A stretch of 64,000 nucleotides of DNA from Brachionus plicatilis (lineage: Eukaryota > Rotifera > Eurotatoria > Ploima > Brachionidae). The translations under genes were made by a program, and so were the position numbers. Location of the stretch: the NCBI GenBank assembly GCA_010279815.1, contig QEOQ01000670.1, forward strand, positions 1,271,805-1,335,804, read 5' to 3'. Below the pieces are notes generated by a model, which saw nothing but the letters and a program-made list of their open reading frames with translations, was not told the origin of the DNA and did no database searches. Positions 47,923 through 61,881 of the stretch are shown here, in pieces; the stretch's first letter is position 1; every line of letters begins with the position of its first letter.

Positions 47923-50900
47923 TTATTTGGGTGTCGACTGTGCCATTTGCTTCCTTCTGGCAAGCTTTGAGCTAATTGGGAAAACAGAAATATTAATTTT
48001 TTTCAAAAATTTTATTTTTATTTACCGAATTTCGCCGGCAAGAAGAGGATTTAGCGCGTACAACCATTCAAAAATTTCTTTGTCAGTCAAAGTCTGCATC
48101 AGGAAACCACGATGCTTGCTGGTCACACTAAGGGTATTTTGGTTCTGAAGCATTTCGATTTGTTCCTCGTTGTAAACGATTTGAGAAGAGGACAAATTGA
48201 TTAGACCGCGCTCCAACGGGTCCCTCTCATTGTTATAGATAAACACGTGTGGTCGTCTGATGGTAACAAATCTTTTCGACCAACCTATAGACTTTTCTTC
48301 CAAAAAATTCAAATAGCCTTTTTTGGACACAATCGGATTTATTCGAACTTCCTCTATTTCAGCTATGTACTTAGCCCGACTGCGTGATGGTGACAGTCTT
48401 CGGCTCGGGTTTTGACACACTGTTCCGTGTTCAAATTCGGCCTCTTCCACATGTGTCAAACTCATCAAGCTTTCCATAGAACGTGATTTAGATATGGTCG
48501 GCTCAAAGTTTAAGAAGCTTTACAAAAAAATTTAGTTAAAAAAAGAGGAATAGATATGATTAAACATGCAGGATTCGGTTTATCCCGAACGGAACAATTG
48601 AGAATGAATTTAATTTTTTTTATAATTTAAAAAAAATTTGTCATTTAATTTTCTTTTAAATTGTACCCTTTTTATCCGGCTTTTTAAGGACTTGATAAAT
48701 AAAAAAACATTTTTTGAAAATAAAGGTTTTAAATTTTTTTTTTTTTAAATAAATTAGAAAGGATCTAGTATTTTGGCAATCAAAAAACTGCTCATTACAA
48801 CTAAACACACAACGTCTGAAAATTTTTTTTTTGGTTGTGAAAATTTTTTTTTGTGTGCATTGAGAATTTTTACAAAAAATATTTCACATGAAAAAAAAAA
48901 GTAAAAAAAAGTACATGAATTTTTTTTCTTACAATTGTTTTATAAATTTTATGTTAAATTTCAAATTTCATAAAATGCCAAAAATTTTAAATTTTGACCT
49001 TGAAAAATTTTTGGAAATTTTGAATGCCAAAGAAGGTAAACGTAAATGAGGAAGACCTCCTTCAAAAAAATTAGTTGAAATTGATAATGATACAACACCA
49101 GATATAAAAGAAAATAAACGTAAAAGAAAAAGACCGCCAAAATTAGATAATAAAATTAGATTCATTTTTTTTTGTGTGTAATGAGAAATTTTTTTGTGTG
49201 TATATTAAAATAGAATTGATTTTATAAAAATTTTAGTAGTTTTGATCTAGAATTTTTTTTTGATTGTGAAAACCACATTTTTGGTTGTCAAAAGACTTTT
49301 CCCAATTAGAAAAAATATTTGGGTTTGAATTTTTTGTTCGAAATAAATTTAAATGCATTTGCTTTTCCAAAAATCATTGAAATTCTCTAGATTTAATTCT
49401 TTGTAATAATTAAAAAAACACAATTTTTAATTTTAATCTTTTAATGCAACTAATTATCAATTGAGATCAAGTGTTCGAATAAAATGCCAGTTGAAAAAAT
49501 GGCAAAAATTTCGTTGAGTATATTTATCCAAATTTTTGCAATTTTTTTATAATAGAAAAATGTTTAATTATCAATTTTTATTTGAATAATGGATGTTTAT
49601 TTACCATAAAAGTTAATTTCAAAAATTTATGAAAAAAATTAATTGCAAGATGAGAAAAAGTCAAAAACTACCCTTAAAAAAAGGCTTTAATTTTTTTGCT
49701 ATTTTTTCCTTTTGTTTGCTTTAAAACATTTACATCAACACAATGTAATTTAAATTTAATTTAAATTTTTTGAATCAGCTTCATAGCAAGACTTAGATCG
49801 TTGTTGGATACTTTTTGTTTGGATACAGTAGAAAGATTGTATTTTAAACATGAGTTATTTTTTTTAAAAGAATTTTAAAAGAAATAAATAATAAAATCAA
49901 AAATGAATGTAAATTTTGTTGATTTTTTTCAAATTTAAATCTTTCGGTTTTGTGAAGTTCAGTACAAAAGAACAGAACAAAGCGTAAAAAAATTTAAAAA
50001 ATTTTTTTCTAAAAGTTTAAAATTAATTCTGTGAATGCAGAATGGTCCAACATTCAAAGTTGCTTAAACGGTGGAAGTCTGCTAATGATGTGCAAAATTT
50101 CTGCAAAATGCACTACGATCGATTATATTGAAATTTAATATCTGCTAAACTCTACAAAATTAGCAGACCTTGATATTTGATGCAACTTTGAATTTTGCAC
50201 TATGTTGCATTTACAGAATTAAGTTTAAACATTTAGAAAAAAATTTATTCATTTTTTTTACATTTTTTTCTGTTCTTTTTATCATTTTGTACTGAATTTC
50301 ACAAAGCCAAATCTTTCTTAGCTGTCTCATATATCTTCAAAAACAGAATTTTTCAGCAAAAGAAAAAAACGAAAAAACAAACAATTCTCTTTACATTATT
50401 AAAAAAATCAGAATTATCTCAATTATGTTTGACAAAATAATTTAAGTCCAAACAAAACAGATCTTAGAAACAAATACCAAAAAATATACTTTATAAATTT
50501 TGAGGCAAAAAATCTGAAAATTTCACCCGAGTTTTTTCTTCTTAAAAAAGCTTTAAAGTTATTAAAAATTATTTAGGCTCTGTCAAAATCTTTTTGAAAA
50601 AATTTAGAATCAAATGAGTCATTGTAAATTTTCGAACAAAAAAACAAAAAAAAAATTTTAAAATGAAAAAGCTTTTTATTATGAGTCTACAAATTGTTCT
50701 GCAAATTGTACCTCACAAATTAAGTCAGCAATAACTCTGAAATTCAATTTTGATAATTTTCTAATGTACTTAGTGCTTTGAAAGTTTGTATCAGCTGATA
50801 CATTTTGCAGAACAATTTTAAGAATCATATAAAATAGTTATTTCATTTTAAATTTTTTTTTTGATCTTTGTTCCAAAATTCACAATGCCTCAAATGAGTT

Positions 50901-53900
50901 CGTCAACTACTTTAATTGAGATTAAATACAAATTTTTAAATAAATTTTCTATTAGAATTTATTTCATTAAATTTCTGGAATTTACAATGCCAAAAAAAAT
51001 TATGAACAGGTTTACTGAATAAAATTTTACATAATTACAGATTCAAATTTATTATTTTAACTATTTTTTTATATTTTATATTTCGGGATATCAAGACTAA
51101 AAAGAGAGCTTAAATCAATTTCTTTTTTAAAATTTAGATAATTTCTTTCAATTTATTTATTTCTTTAAATAATTATTTATTGAGTTTAAATTTTAAATTT
51201 TTTTTCAAATCTACCAAAATTTTATTATTTAAATTAATTGAAAATTTTTTTGGTCGGGTAAAAATAAAGCCAAGTCAGCCGGATAAAATGCTAGTTCCGT
51301 TTAGGATTATTTATGTTTTACCAATTTAGTTATTAAAGTTAAATTGTTAGTCTAATTTTAAAGCTTACTCAAAATTTAAGTCACGTCTAACTGTTTTACA
51401 ATTACAATTTGTATTAAAGCATAAATGTTGATTGCGTAGAATTTTTTTTCTACGAATGTTATTTTTATGAAGTAAAAAAGCTATGTAATTTTTGTAGCTA
51501 ACATTAAACAATTACACAAAGACAACATTTAGCATTGAATACAAACTTACCGACAGATGTCCATTGAACTTGAGCTTGTTTTAATTGAGCTGTATGGGGT
51601 CAAACGATTTAGGTTTATGGGTGAAGGGTAGTCATTTCGATCAGGGGTAAACAAATTTTCAACATTTGATTCATTACGCTTTGAAATGTAATCAGATCCA
51701 TCATTACTTACCTTAAAAATAAAAATAAAAAAATATCTAAAATTTTTAAATCAGATTTTTTTTAAATTATCTTATAAAATATTAGGTTAGTAGTAAAATA
51801 TTAGTAGTTGTTTTTTAAAACATTTTTTTTAATTTTTCAAAGGCATTTTAAAAAAATTTAAATTATCTTTTGACTGATGATGAAAAACAAGCCAACATGA
51901 GAATGCTATTTTTGACAATAATATCTCATTTTTTGACTTCAAAGATTTTGTAATTCATTTTATTTACTGAATCTATAAATAAATATAAATTTACTTTTTA
52001 TTTAAAAAAAAAAAAAAGTCACTTATTTTACAAGATCATTATGACAGAAAAAAGCAGCTTTGACTTAGTTGGACTTTTGGAAACTTATACTTTGACAAAA
52101 ATATTAAATTTAATTCTCTTCAGAATTTAAACAAAATACTATTCGATCTATTTCCTGTAACTTCAAATTCCATGAAATTAGCAAAAAATTTTTTTTCAGT
52201 TTATGGCATTTTTTTGTGTAAAAACATGCAATAAAATGTAAAAAATGTAAAATTTTAAGTTCCGAAAAAATGCTAAAAAACTAATTTAATAAAAATAGAA
52301 TTATTGTCCGAAAAATTGGACTTTTTTGATCTTCAGGATTTTTTTAAGCTTTAATTTAACACTAGAAGCACCAGCAAGTCAAAATGACTCTTTTTTCGGT
52401 GTTTGGCCGCAAAAATCCAAGTAATCTTTTTTTTTTGGAGCATAATTTTTTTTCTAGCATTAAAAATAAGAATAACTTTCTAAATTAACTAAATTCAGGT
52501 AAAAAAAATTTTGTTCAAATTCGTTTATGTGGTAATTAGAAAGCGACTAATTTCGGTTCAAAATGTAAAAAAGCAGTGTGTGGATATTGTAAAAAAGAAA
52601 AAGAGAGTATTTGTAAAAAGTGTGATTGACCATGGATAATTTATAAGGCCTAAGAAAAGACTAAAATTTATTAATTTACTGTTTTTATTCAATTAATTTA
52701 ATAATTTGAATAAATTTGAACATAACGAGTCAAAATGCCTCGTTTTGGTGCTTCTAGTGTTTAACAACATAATTTTACATTTTTTTTACGTAAGCTTACA
52801 TTTTTTGATGTAAAATTACGTAAAATGGTGTAATATTATCCGTTCTGTGGTTTAAAAGAAAACACTGTATATGTTTTTTTTCATCCAAATTTTTGATACA
52901 TTTTTGGAAAAGTGCGATTTATATTTTTATCTTGAAATTAAATAAACTAAATAAAAAGCAGAATATTTAGTTTTATTATTTTTTAAACAAAAATTGCTAA
53001 CTTTTATATTTTTTTATTCCAAGAAAAATATAACAGTAAAAAAAAGACCTACGTTAAGAATATTCTTAGTTCTTAGAAATCTTAGATCTTAGAAGTATTC
53101 TAAGAAAAAAAAATTTGAGATTCTTAGATGTTTAACTTCTAAGAACATCTAAGAACAACTAAGAATTCTTAAATATTTTTTTTAAATGACAAAAATGTTC
53201 TTTCTTTTTATACTAAAATAAAATATATTTGAGTGAATCAGTTTCTTCATTTTTTAACTTTAATTTTTATAACGTTCGACTGTCTTAGATAAGAACGATT
53301 TATTACTCCAATTTTGGCGCAAAAATTAGAAAAAAATCACAACTTAAAAAATTATTATCCTCTTTTACAAAATATTCTAACTTTAAACAAAATTATGTAC
53401 TAAATAACGTGATTAATTAAAAGAGATAAAATGACTGAAATGACATCTTGATCTTGCTGTTTCAACTCTTTATTGAATTCTTTTGCTTGATTTTTAACCT
53501 TTAATCAATAGAAAGTCCTTAACAAGAACATTTTTACTAAACCTTAATTCTTTTCTGACTTCCGGTTGTCAAAACAAATTTTTTAGCCTAGGCTCAAAAA
53601 GCTTACTGCTAAAGATTCCAAGGATAATAATTTTTTAAGTTGTGATTTTTTTCTAATTTTTGCGCCAAAATTGGAGTAATAAATCGTTCTTATCTTAGAC
53701 AGTCGAACGTTATAAAAATTAAAGTTAAAAAATGAAGAATCTGATTGACTCAAATATATTTTATTTTAGTATAAAAAGAAAGAACATTTTTGTCATTTAA
53801 AAAAAAATATTTAAGAATTCTTAGTTGTTCTTAGATGTTCTTAGAAGTTAAACATCTAAGAATCTCAAATTTTTTTTTCTTAGAAAACTTCTAAGATCTA

Positions 53901-56900
53901 AGATTTCTAAGAACTAAGAATATTCTTAACGTAGGTAAAAAAAAGACACAAATTTTAAAAAATTTATCAATTTATTAATTTTTAATGATTTATTTATATT
54001 ATAAATTGTAGTTTCTAATAAATGCATGATAAAGCCAATATCATTTTTTCCATAATTACAAAGCCTAGTTCTAAAACTTTAATTGATTAAAAACCCGACT
54101 TAAAAATTAAAATTTTTAATAATAATCAAAATGATCTTTTAATTTGGGTACTATTTTTGGTGCTACTTAAATTATTTTTTCTGCTACAAAAAAAAAATGA
54201 AATAAAAAAAAAAAATATATGTTTATTTTTTGTGATACAAAATTTAATGTTAATGATATTTAATTTACATAATTGATTTATTTTTTTTACTCTGATATAA
54301 AAAATAAACAAATGGTCATTTGATTGATTTTTAATTAAACTCAAATAGAGAAAAAACAATTCATAAATTTGGGAAAAAAAAATTTTTTTTTGTACTAAAC
54401 ACTAAGTGAAACTTTTTATTTTATGAGCATAATCTACTTAGCAAATTATTTTTATTTTTATTATTATTTTTTATTTACTAAAGAATAATTTAGATATCAG
54501 CATAATTAATTTTTCTACCTTATACATTTTTTTTTATTCTATCATTTGTATGAAATTTTGTGTCTATTTTTATTTATATTTATGTAGCAAAAGAATGAAT
54601 TTTTGTATCATCATAAAATATAAGTCTTTTAATTTTTTACAATTAAATAATTGAAATTTGAAAATTCTTTTAAAAAAATTTAATTTTACAGTGAAAAAGT
54701 TAAAATTAGTTCATAAAACTTACAGTATTAAAAGTAAAAAATGAAATATATTAAAAAATATGCTACTCTCTCATAATTTGATTAAGAACAAAATTTTTGA
54801 ACTTTTTTTTATCTCCCTTTTGCTTCCAATTTTTTTAATTTTTTTAAAGTTTAAGTTTTTCCAACATAGTCTATAATCTTTTTAATTTTAATGAAATAAG
54901 AGCGAAAAAATGGCCCTAAATTATCTAAAAAAAAAAAAAAAATTTACATCGCACTTTTTTCATTCTTTTTCAAAATTGCATGCAAATAGAAATAATTTTT
55001 TATTAGATAAAACAAATGATGATATTCCATTTAAAAATCTAGTTACTTTAATAAATAATTAATTGATACTCAATAATTTTATACTTTATTACTAATAAAA
55101 CTGTGACAACAATCGAATCTTTCGAAAGTTGGACCTGACAAAAAAATTAAGCCTATTTTTTATTAATTATTTTTTTAATCAAATCTTGGAATTAGATAAA
55201 TTTTGAAATAAAAAAAAAATTTTAAAATCCCAAAAAAAAATAAAAAATTTATTTACATTTATATTGGGCACATTGGATGAAATAGACGAAGGCGTCTGAA
55301 GTTCATTGGAACTACTCGGCGACAATTTATCATCTTTGCTCGCATTATATCTTCCTTTATTGATCAATTTTATGCAATTGAGTAAAAGTTGTTTTTGGTT
55401 ATCAGTGTAAGAACAAGTCTGGTACTCGTCATATATAATGGTTCTGTTTGATTTGAATCTTTCGGGCTTCAAGTTCTCGCTGTCTTCATTCTCCTCGGAC
55501 TTCATGGAATCCAAAGTGCCCTTAAGCAACAAAAAGTGTCTCGTTTTTTCGACCTGTTGCAGTCTGGTCAATTTTTCCAGTTCCCATTGATGTTCAAAAA
55601 TGAGAGAATCGCTCCTGGGTCGCCATCCTTGCAGCATTTCTTCGCCCCGCACATAATGGCTCGCTGTTTCCAGCACACGACCAAGTCTGCGATGGGCACC
55701 TAATTTTGTATCAATTGAAATCATATTTTTCACTCTATAATCTTTAAATTTTTTTAGTTTTAAAGCAATAGATCAACTAAATCAAGCTAGGTATCATTCC
55801 GCATTCAACAGGGTCACTCATTGCTTTAATACTAAAAAAGGCTGATCACATTCACTTACCTGGACTGGCTGAGTCAGCCGCCTGCTTCACTGTTAACCGA
55901 TAGACACCAGACACTTTATTTCCGTCAGACGACTTGTACATTCCTCCGATCAGAAGACTTTTGAGTGAGCGCAAATTAACTCGGGCGTCCCGAGAGTAGA
56001 AAACTAAACTCAGATCTTTGGTAATACAAGCTGGTTGTATGAAATTGTCTATTTCCAAGTAGCAAGTGATTGTGAGATAGATCCAGTCTTTTGGCGGAGT
56101 AACTCGGTTCAGAAAATGTGAATTGTGCAGCGAGCTGTCCCAGGCCACTTCAAACCGGTAGAAAGTGCGCTCGTCATCTGGCTTTTGAATGTAATGAGCT
56201 GAAACTACATTGAGAGATAGAACATTTTGGTCGTGATAGTTCTGGTGACCTCTACTTCCGCGCACTCGGCCTTTATTATTTTTTATTAAATTTAGATAGA
56301 AAAAATATTTTTTTTGTTAGTTGAGTTTAGTGTTAGATTTAAAACTAAATTTCAATTACTTGAACGAGATTGAATTTTACCTTTAATTTAAATAAACAAT
56401 TAATTTATTTCTATTTTTTACAGTGACAATTTGACAAGTGGATTTCTGGTAATTTTACGTAAATTTACGTAAAAATTGGTAAAAATGAAGAGCCCAAAAA
56501 AAAAGCTCAATTTTTTGAATTTTTTATTATTTTATAATAAATTTTGAAAAAATTAGTTTCTGTTTAATTGTTTATGTTTTTACCAAGAGTTACTTTTTTA
56601 ATAATTTGGGTCTCACCTGTTTTATGACCAGTTGGTAACCAAAATTGTGACCAGAATTTTTTTTTTAATTATTAAAATCTTAATAAACATTTGAATTCTT
56701 TAAGAATAAATTTTAATGACCGAATTTGAAAAAAAATAAAAAATATGAATATCATTTATTTTTATGAACTCTTGACTGATGCATTTTCAGACCTTTTTCG
56801 CCCTCAAAAAACTGGTCACAAAAAACCCGGTCATAAACTTTTATGACCAGAGTGGTGACCAAACCGGTATCGACTAACTTGGTCACAAATTTTGTGACCA

Positions 56901-59900
56901 ACTGGTCATGAAACAGGTAAGACCCAATAATTTTTACTTATTTTTACGTAAATTTAGGTAAAAAAAGGTAAAAATGGAAAAAAAAAAAGTATTTTTTGAA
57001 AAAAATTTAGAAATTTTTTATTTTCCTAATAAACTAGTAGTTCGCCATTTTTTCCAACACTTTATCGATTACCTATAAATCAAAAGATAACTCAAATTCA
57101 AGTCGATTAAGAAAAGTAAATAATTCTTAAAACTTAAAAGATTAAATTTTTTGTTATTTTTTGTTATATTAAATTTTGGTAAATTTACGGTATTGTGAAA
57201 TTTAAATAAAAATTGAACAAAAATTCTTCTCTTTTTGATGAATTAAAAATAAAAGTTAATAAAAAATATTTAAAAAAATACTGCAACAAAGTACAACATA
57301 CTTTGTTGCACCTTTATTACCTAAAATAATTTTTCTCATGTTTTAATATGACAAAAAATTAAATATCAATAAGGTTTAAATTTATTATTGGTTTAATTTA
57401 CTAAAAAATAGAAAATAATGATTTTATTTTGGGTTATTTTTTTCAGTATTTTTTTAAAGTATTTTTTATTAAATTTTATTTTTAATTCATCAAAAAAAGA
57501 AGAATTTTTGTTCAATTTTTATTTAAATTTCACAATTCTAAATTTACTAAAAATAAAAAATTATTAATTTAATTTACTTTATTTTACACATACAGTGGTG
57601 ATTTGATAACAGTATTTTACGAAAAATTACGTTAAATACCGTAAATTAACCAAATTTTACGTAAATAAACGTAAAATCCGAAAAGTGAAAAAAAAGTATT
57701 TTACGAAAAATTAGGTAAATTTTCAGGATTTTGAGATAATTTTGGTAAAATTTGGTAAAGTTAAAAACGGCCAATTCAAAATTCAAAATTTTTTGAAAAA
57801 ATGTCTTTTTTTTCCAAAAATCGAAAATTTAAGAAAGCTTTTTTTTATAACAATTTAAAAATAAATATTTTTTTGACCAATTTATGAGAAAAAAAAACTG
57901 TCTTAAATTTTCGATTTTTGGAAAAAAAAGACATTTTTTCAAAAAATTTTGAATTTTGAATTGGCCGTTTTTAATTTTACCAAATTTTACCAAAATAATC
58001 TCAAAATCCTGAAAATTTACCTAATTTTTCGTAAAATACTTCTTTTTCACTTTTCGGATTTTACGTTTATTTACGTAAAATGTGGTAAAATTTGGTTAAT
58101 TTACGGTATTTAACGTAATTTTTCGTAAAATACTGTTATCAAATCACCACTGTAACGTTTTTAAAGCAAAAATTTCTGAAAAAACTGAATAATTTAGGCA
58201 ATATGAAGTTAATGCTCCTAATGATCAAATCAAGTTAAAACTTTTGAATAAATTTTAGGTATCTAATAGAATTAATTTTTACTTCTAGATTCAAAAAGGT
58301 ATGTTAAAACCAAAAATGTACTAATTTTATCAATTGTAAAAGTTTAAGCTTAATTTGATCATTTTGATTTAGAAATAAATAAATAAAATTACAGAATTAG
58401 TTTATTTACAGAATGAAAAAAATATGTATCTTCACATAAAAAAAAAATAATGTTATGATAATTTTAAAAACTTTATCTATTTAAAAAAAAAAAACTAATT
58501 TCTTTTTAAATCTGTTCCGAGCATTTGATTCTTCAGCAGAGTTGTTTAAAAGTCACAAAAAAAAGTCCAAGTCCGGACTTTAAAATTTTTATTTAAAATT
58601 TGCTAGATCAAGCTTCATATCAAAAAATTTATATACTCTTGGGTTGTCTATTCCTTATATCAGAAATTTCTTGCAATTTTAGCATAAATGTCTTCACAAT
58701 TCTTTTTCAGTATTCACAATTTTAAAGCCTGGACTTGGATTTAAAAAAAAAATTAAAAAAAAAAGTCCGAACTTGGACTTGAGACTCTGTGACTTTTAAA
58801 CAACTCTGTCTTTCAGAGTAAAAAAAACTTAAAAAATTTAAAACAAAAATCGCTAATAATATAAGATAAGTACATGATAGTCTGTGCAAAATAGGATATT
58901 TATTTTTAAAAGTCAATTTTTCTTAAATAAATAAATCTTTACCTATAAATACTTCTTTCACATCCTTCCAAATTAAATCCGAGCCGGACTCGTGACAAAT
59001 AGTAATGGCAATTCTGCGTTGAACTCCCTGATGCAACAAAAATTTTCCAGTACAAGGCATATCTTCACTGTGATCCACTGCCACCGGAATATATTCACCA
59101 CTAGCCTCTAGTTCACATATTTCGTACCAAACCAACAAGTCATGCTCCGATCTGACATGTGACGTGCTCAAGTTCTTCCAACTTTGAATATTTTTCGAAG
59201 GTATTGGCTTGGACATGAGCGGCGAGTTTATGTACTTAAGAGGCGTTTTTTGCTTTTTATTCAAACTAAAATTTAAAATAAATTATTTTTTTCTCTTAAA
59301 TAATAAAAAAAAAAAAAAAATTACTAGTCAAAGCTAAGCGCTTGGCCGTGCAATGGATGATGATGATAGTGGCCGAGTATTTCGAACAAAATCGGCTGAT
59401 TACTGATATAATCAATAAATGACCTGGTCACAGTTACACTAAACTAAAAAAATAATTTTAAAAAAATAATTTTTAAAACTTTTTTGGCACTATATCATAT
59501 TATAGAAAAATTTTTTATAGAAAAAGACAATTTTTTTGTCGAATAGTTTTATAGAAAATTTATTAAGTCTCAAAGTCCGGCCGAGTTGGATATACATTTC
59601 CAGTTATACATTATTTTGAAAAGAATTACATTGGCTTTGTCGATCCAGAATATAAGAATTGATCACGTGTTGTACCAAAATATCCTCCAGGCTATTGGAA
59701 TCTTAGGAAACGGATCCAAAAAGGGTTACCTAGGTCAAATAATAGCTTGGAGGCTTTCGAAAGATGGTGCCAACTTATTCACATCCAGATGTAAATAAGT
59801 TGGCTAAACATTTGAAAAATGAGCAGCATCTAACATAGTTTATCAACGTGAAAAATCAGAAATCAAAAAGGATAATGAAATTATGTCTTTGTTTAGTGTT

Positions 59901-61841
59901 TACAATAAAGAAAAATTAGCAATTTTTTTTGAAAGATTAATTCTTGTTTTAAAATAATTAATTGTTTAATCGGGTTTTTTTTTCTATTTTATTTATTTAT
60001 TTATTGATTAGCATTAAACTCCATTTTGGAGAAAATAAATTTAAATATTATACAATAAAAAGTTTATAAAATAGAAAAAATACAATTAAATAATAAGAAA
60101 AAATGATAACCTAGTATATAGTTATCCAATTGATCGAGTCCAAGAATAATGAGGTTTTTAAGTAAGATCCTATAGTGCTTGAACCTAAGATTTTCTAAGC
60201 ATAGCTTTATTGAGTCAGTTATACCGTCATTTAATTCCAGTTCCGATTTAAGAACCAATTTTAGTTGATTTATATTATTTTTTGTAAACATTATATCGTT
60301 ATTAAAATATCTTTCAAGGATGGCTATGTCATGCTTGAATGATTTGTTATTAGCATTCATAAGAGAGGGGGTATCTATACATATCGATTCAAAAATGTAA
60401 GAAGCCAATGGGTTATACTGCAAGCTACTAGTAAAAGATAGTTTGGAAAATAAGTAGAGCTGTTCGAAATGTATTAAACTTGTTAGGAATAGTGTTCAGA
60501 AAGAGAAATTGGTTGAAAAATTCCAGGAGTAAATTTCTAAATACAGGATTGGTTCCATATTTTAATACGGAGTAAGATATACTGTCATAACCAGAAACAC
60601 AAGAAGTATTAGCTTCCTCTATTATTTGGTTTAGTGATATTAAGTCAAAATAAGGAATTATGTTAGGTTGGGTGAAAGTAATGAATTTATTGTTGACCGT
60701 TTCTTTTATAAAAATGTGATCCTCTCTAGAAGCTTCGGGGAAGTCCTTAAATAATCCTTTTCTATAATTAATACAGCTAAATTTCGATAGTATTTTTCAA
60801 TAAAATGATCAAAGAAAAATTGAGGTCTTAGTTAAAACACACTAGAAAATTTATATAAATCTTTAGTCGGATCAATTTTAGACTATTCTTTTCCTTGCTT
60901 AAATTCATTTTCAGAAAATAATATCAAAAAACTACAAGCAATTCAGAATACAGCAGTCAGATCTATTCTTAAGTTAAAATATGATACTCCCTCAAACATC
61001 GTGCATCATGGGGCTTTTAATAAACTAAAATTACTAACAGTCTCGAATCGGCTTTTTGAATTGAGTGAGAGATTTATTGGGACAGGACCGAGTCATTCTA
61101 TTCCATTGGTTGTAAGACTGGTGAAGGAATACAAAGAAGGTTTCGAATCAAGATACAGTAAATATTCGGTATAAGAGATATCTGTTTAAGAGAATATCGA
61201 TATAAGAGAATTTTGAAAAATAATAATGACACGATTTTTGTCTTTTTTCTATTTTTTTTTGTCGGCCTTTAATTACGAAATTTACTTCCGGTATAATAAA
61301 AAAGTGATAAAAAATTTGACATAAAAATTATCAAATCATTTCATCTTATTTGTTTGTAATTTAACTTTACCTTCTAAACAACATCCTGCCCCTTTAATCA
61401 AAGGAACCAGAAATCCTTGATCACTATTCAATAAAATGAAATTGATTGAGCTTTTGAAACAAATAAAATTTCAAAAAAAATAAAAGAAAAAATGTATCGT
61501 AATGTATGTAATGTATTATAATTTGAATGATAAATTTGCCTTTTTTAAATAAAATATTATCACGAAAAATCCTATCTTTTAATTTCCCAGATAAGACACT
61601 TTTTCGGTCAACAGACATTATCTTTTTAGGAGAATTATCGCTATAAGAGACAACAAAAATTTTTTTTGTTCTCTTAAATCGAATTTTTACTGTTTATTGA
61701 ATACCCAGCTCCATTGTGTAATTGCTTTCTTACTATTTCTTCTTTTTTTCCTGAAACTTGAACTATTTAAACATGTGCCACATGTATTATTTTTTTTATT
61801 TATTTATTTGTTTTCTGTACCGAGCTAGAGCTCCTTCAGAA

Positions 61842-61881
<40 letters not shown>

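Noticed and set aside
52960..54000. CRISPR-like array from the many ttcttag repeats
   Set aside because: The repeats are short, irregularly spaced and mirrored within the arms of an inverted-repeat element in a eukaryotic genome. There are no unique spacers.
54126..54359. Minus-strand frame of 77 codons in a kinesin intron
   Set aside because: Composition is that of translated A+T-rich DNA (Phe, Lys, Asn, Ile), with no family pattern, and it lies inside an intron.
59586..59798. Plus-strand frame with [23 protein letters not shown] as a possible kinesin or other exon
   Set aside because: It is in the opposite orientation to the kinesin exons, has no splice partner, and lies amid retroelement scraps. 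I could not assign it.
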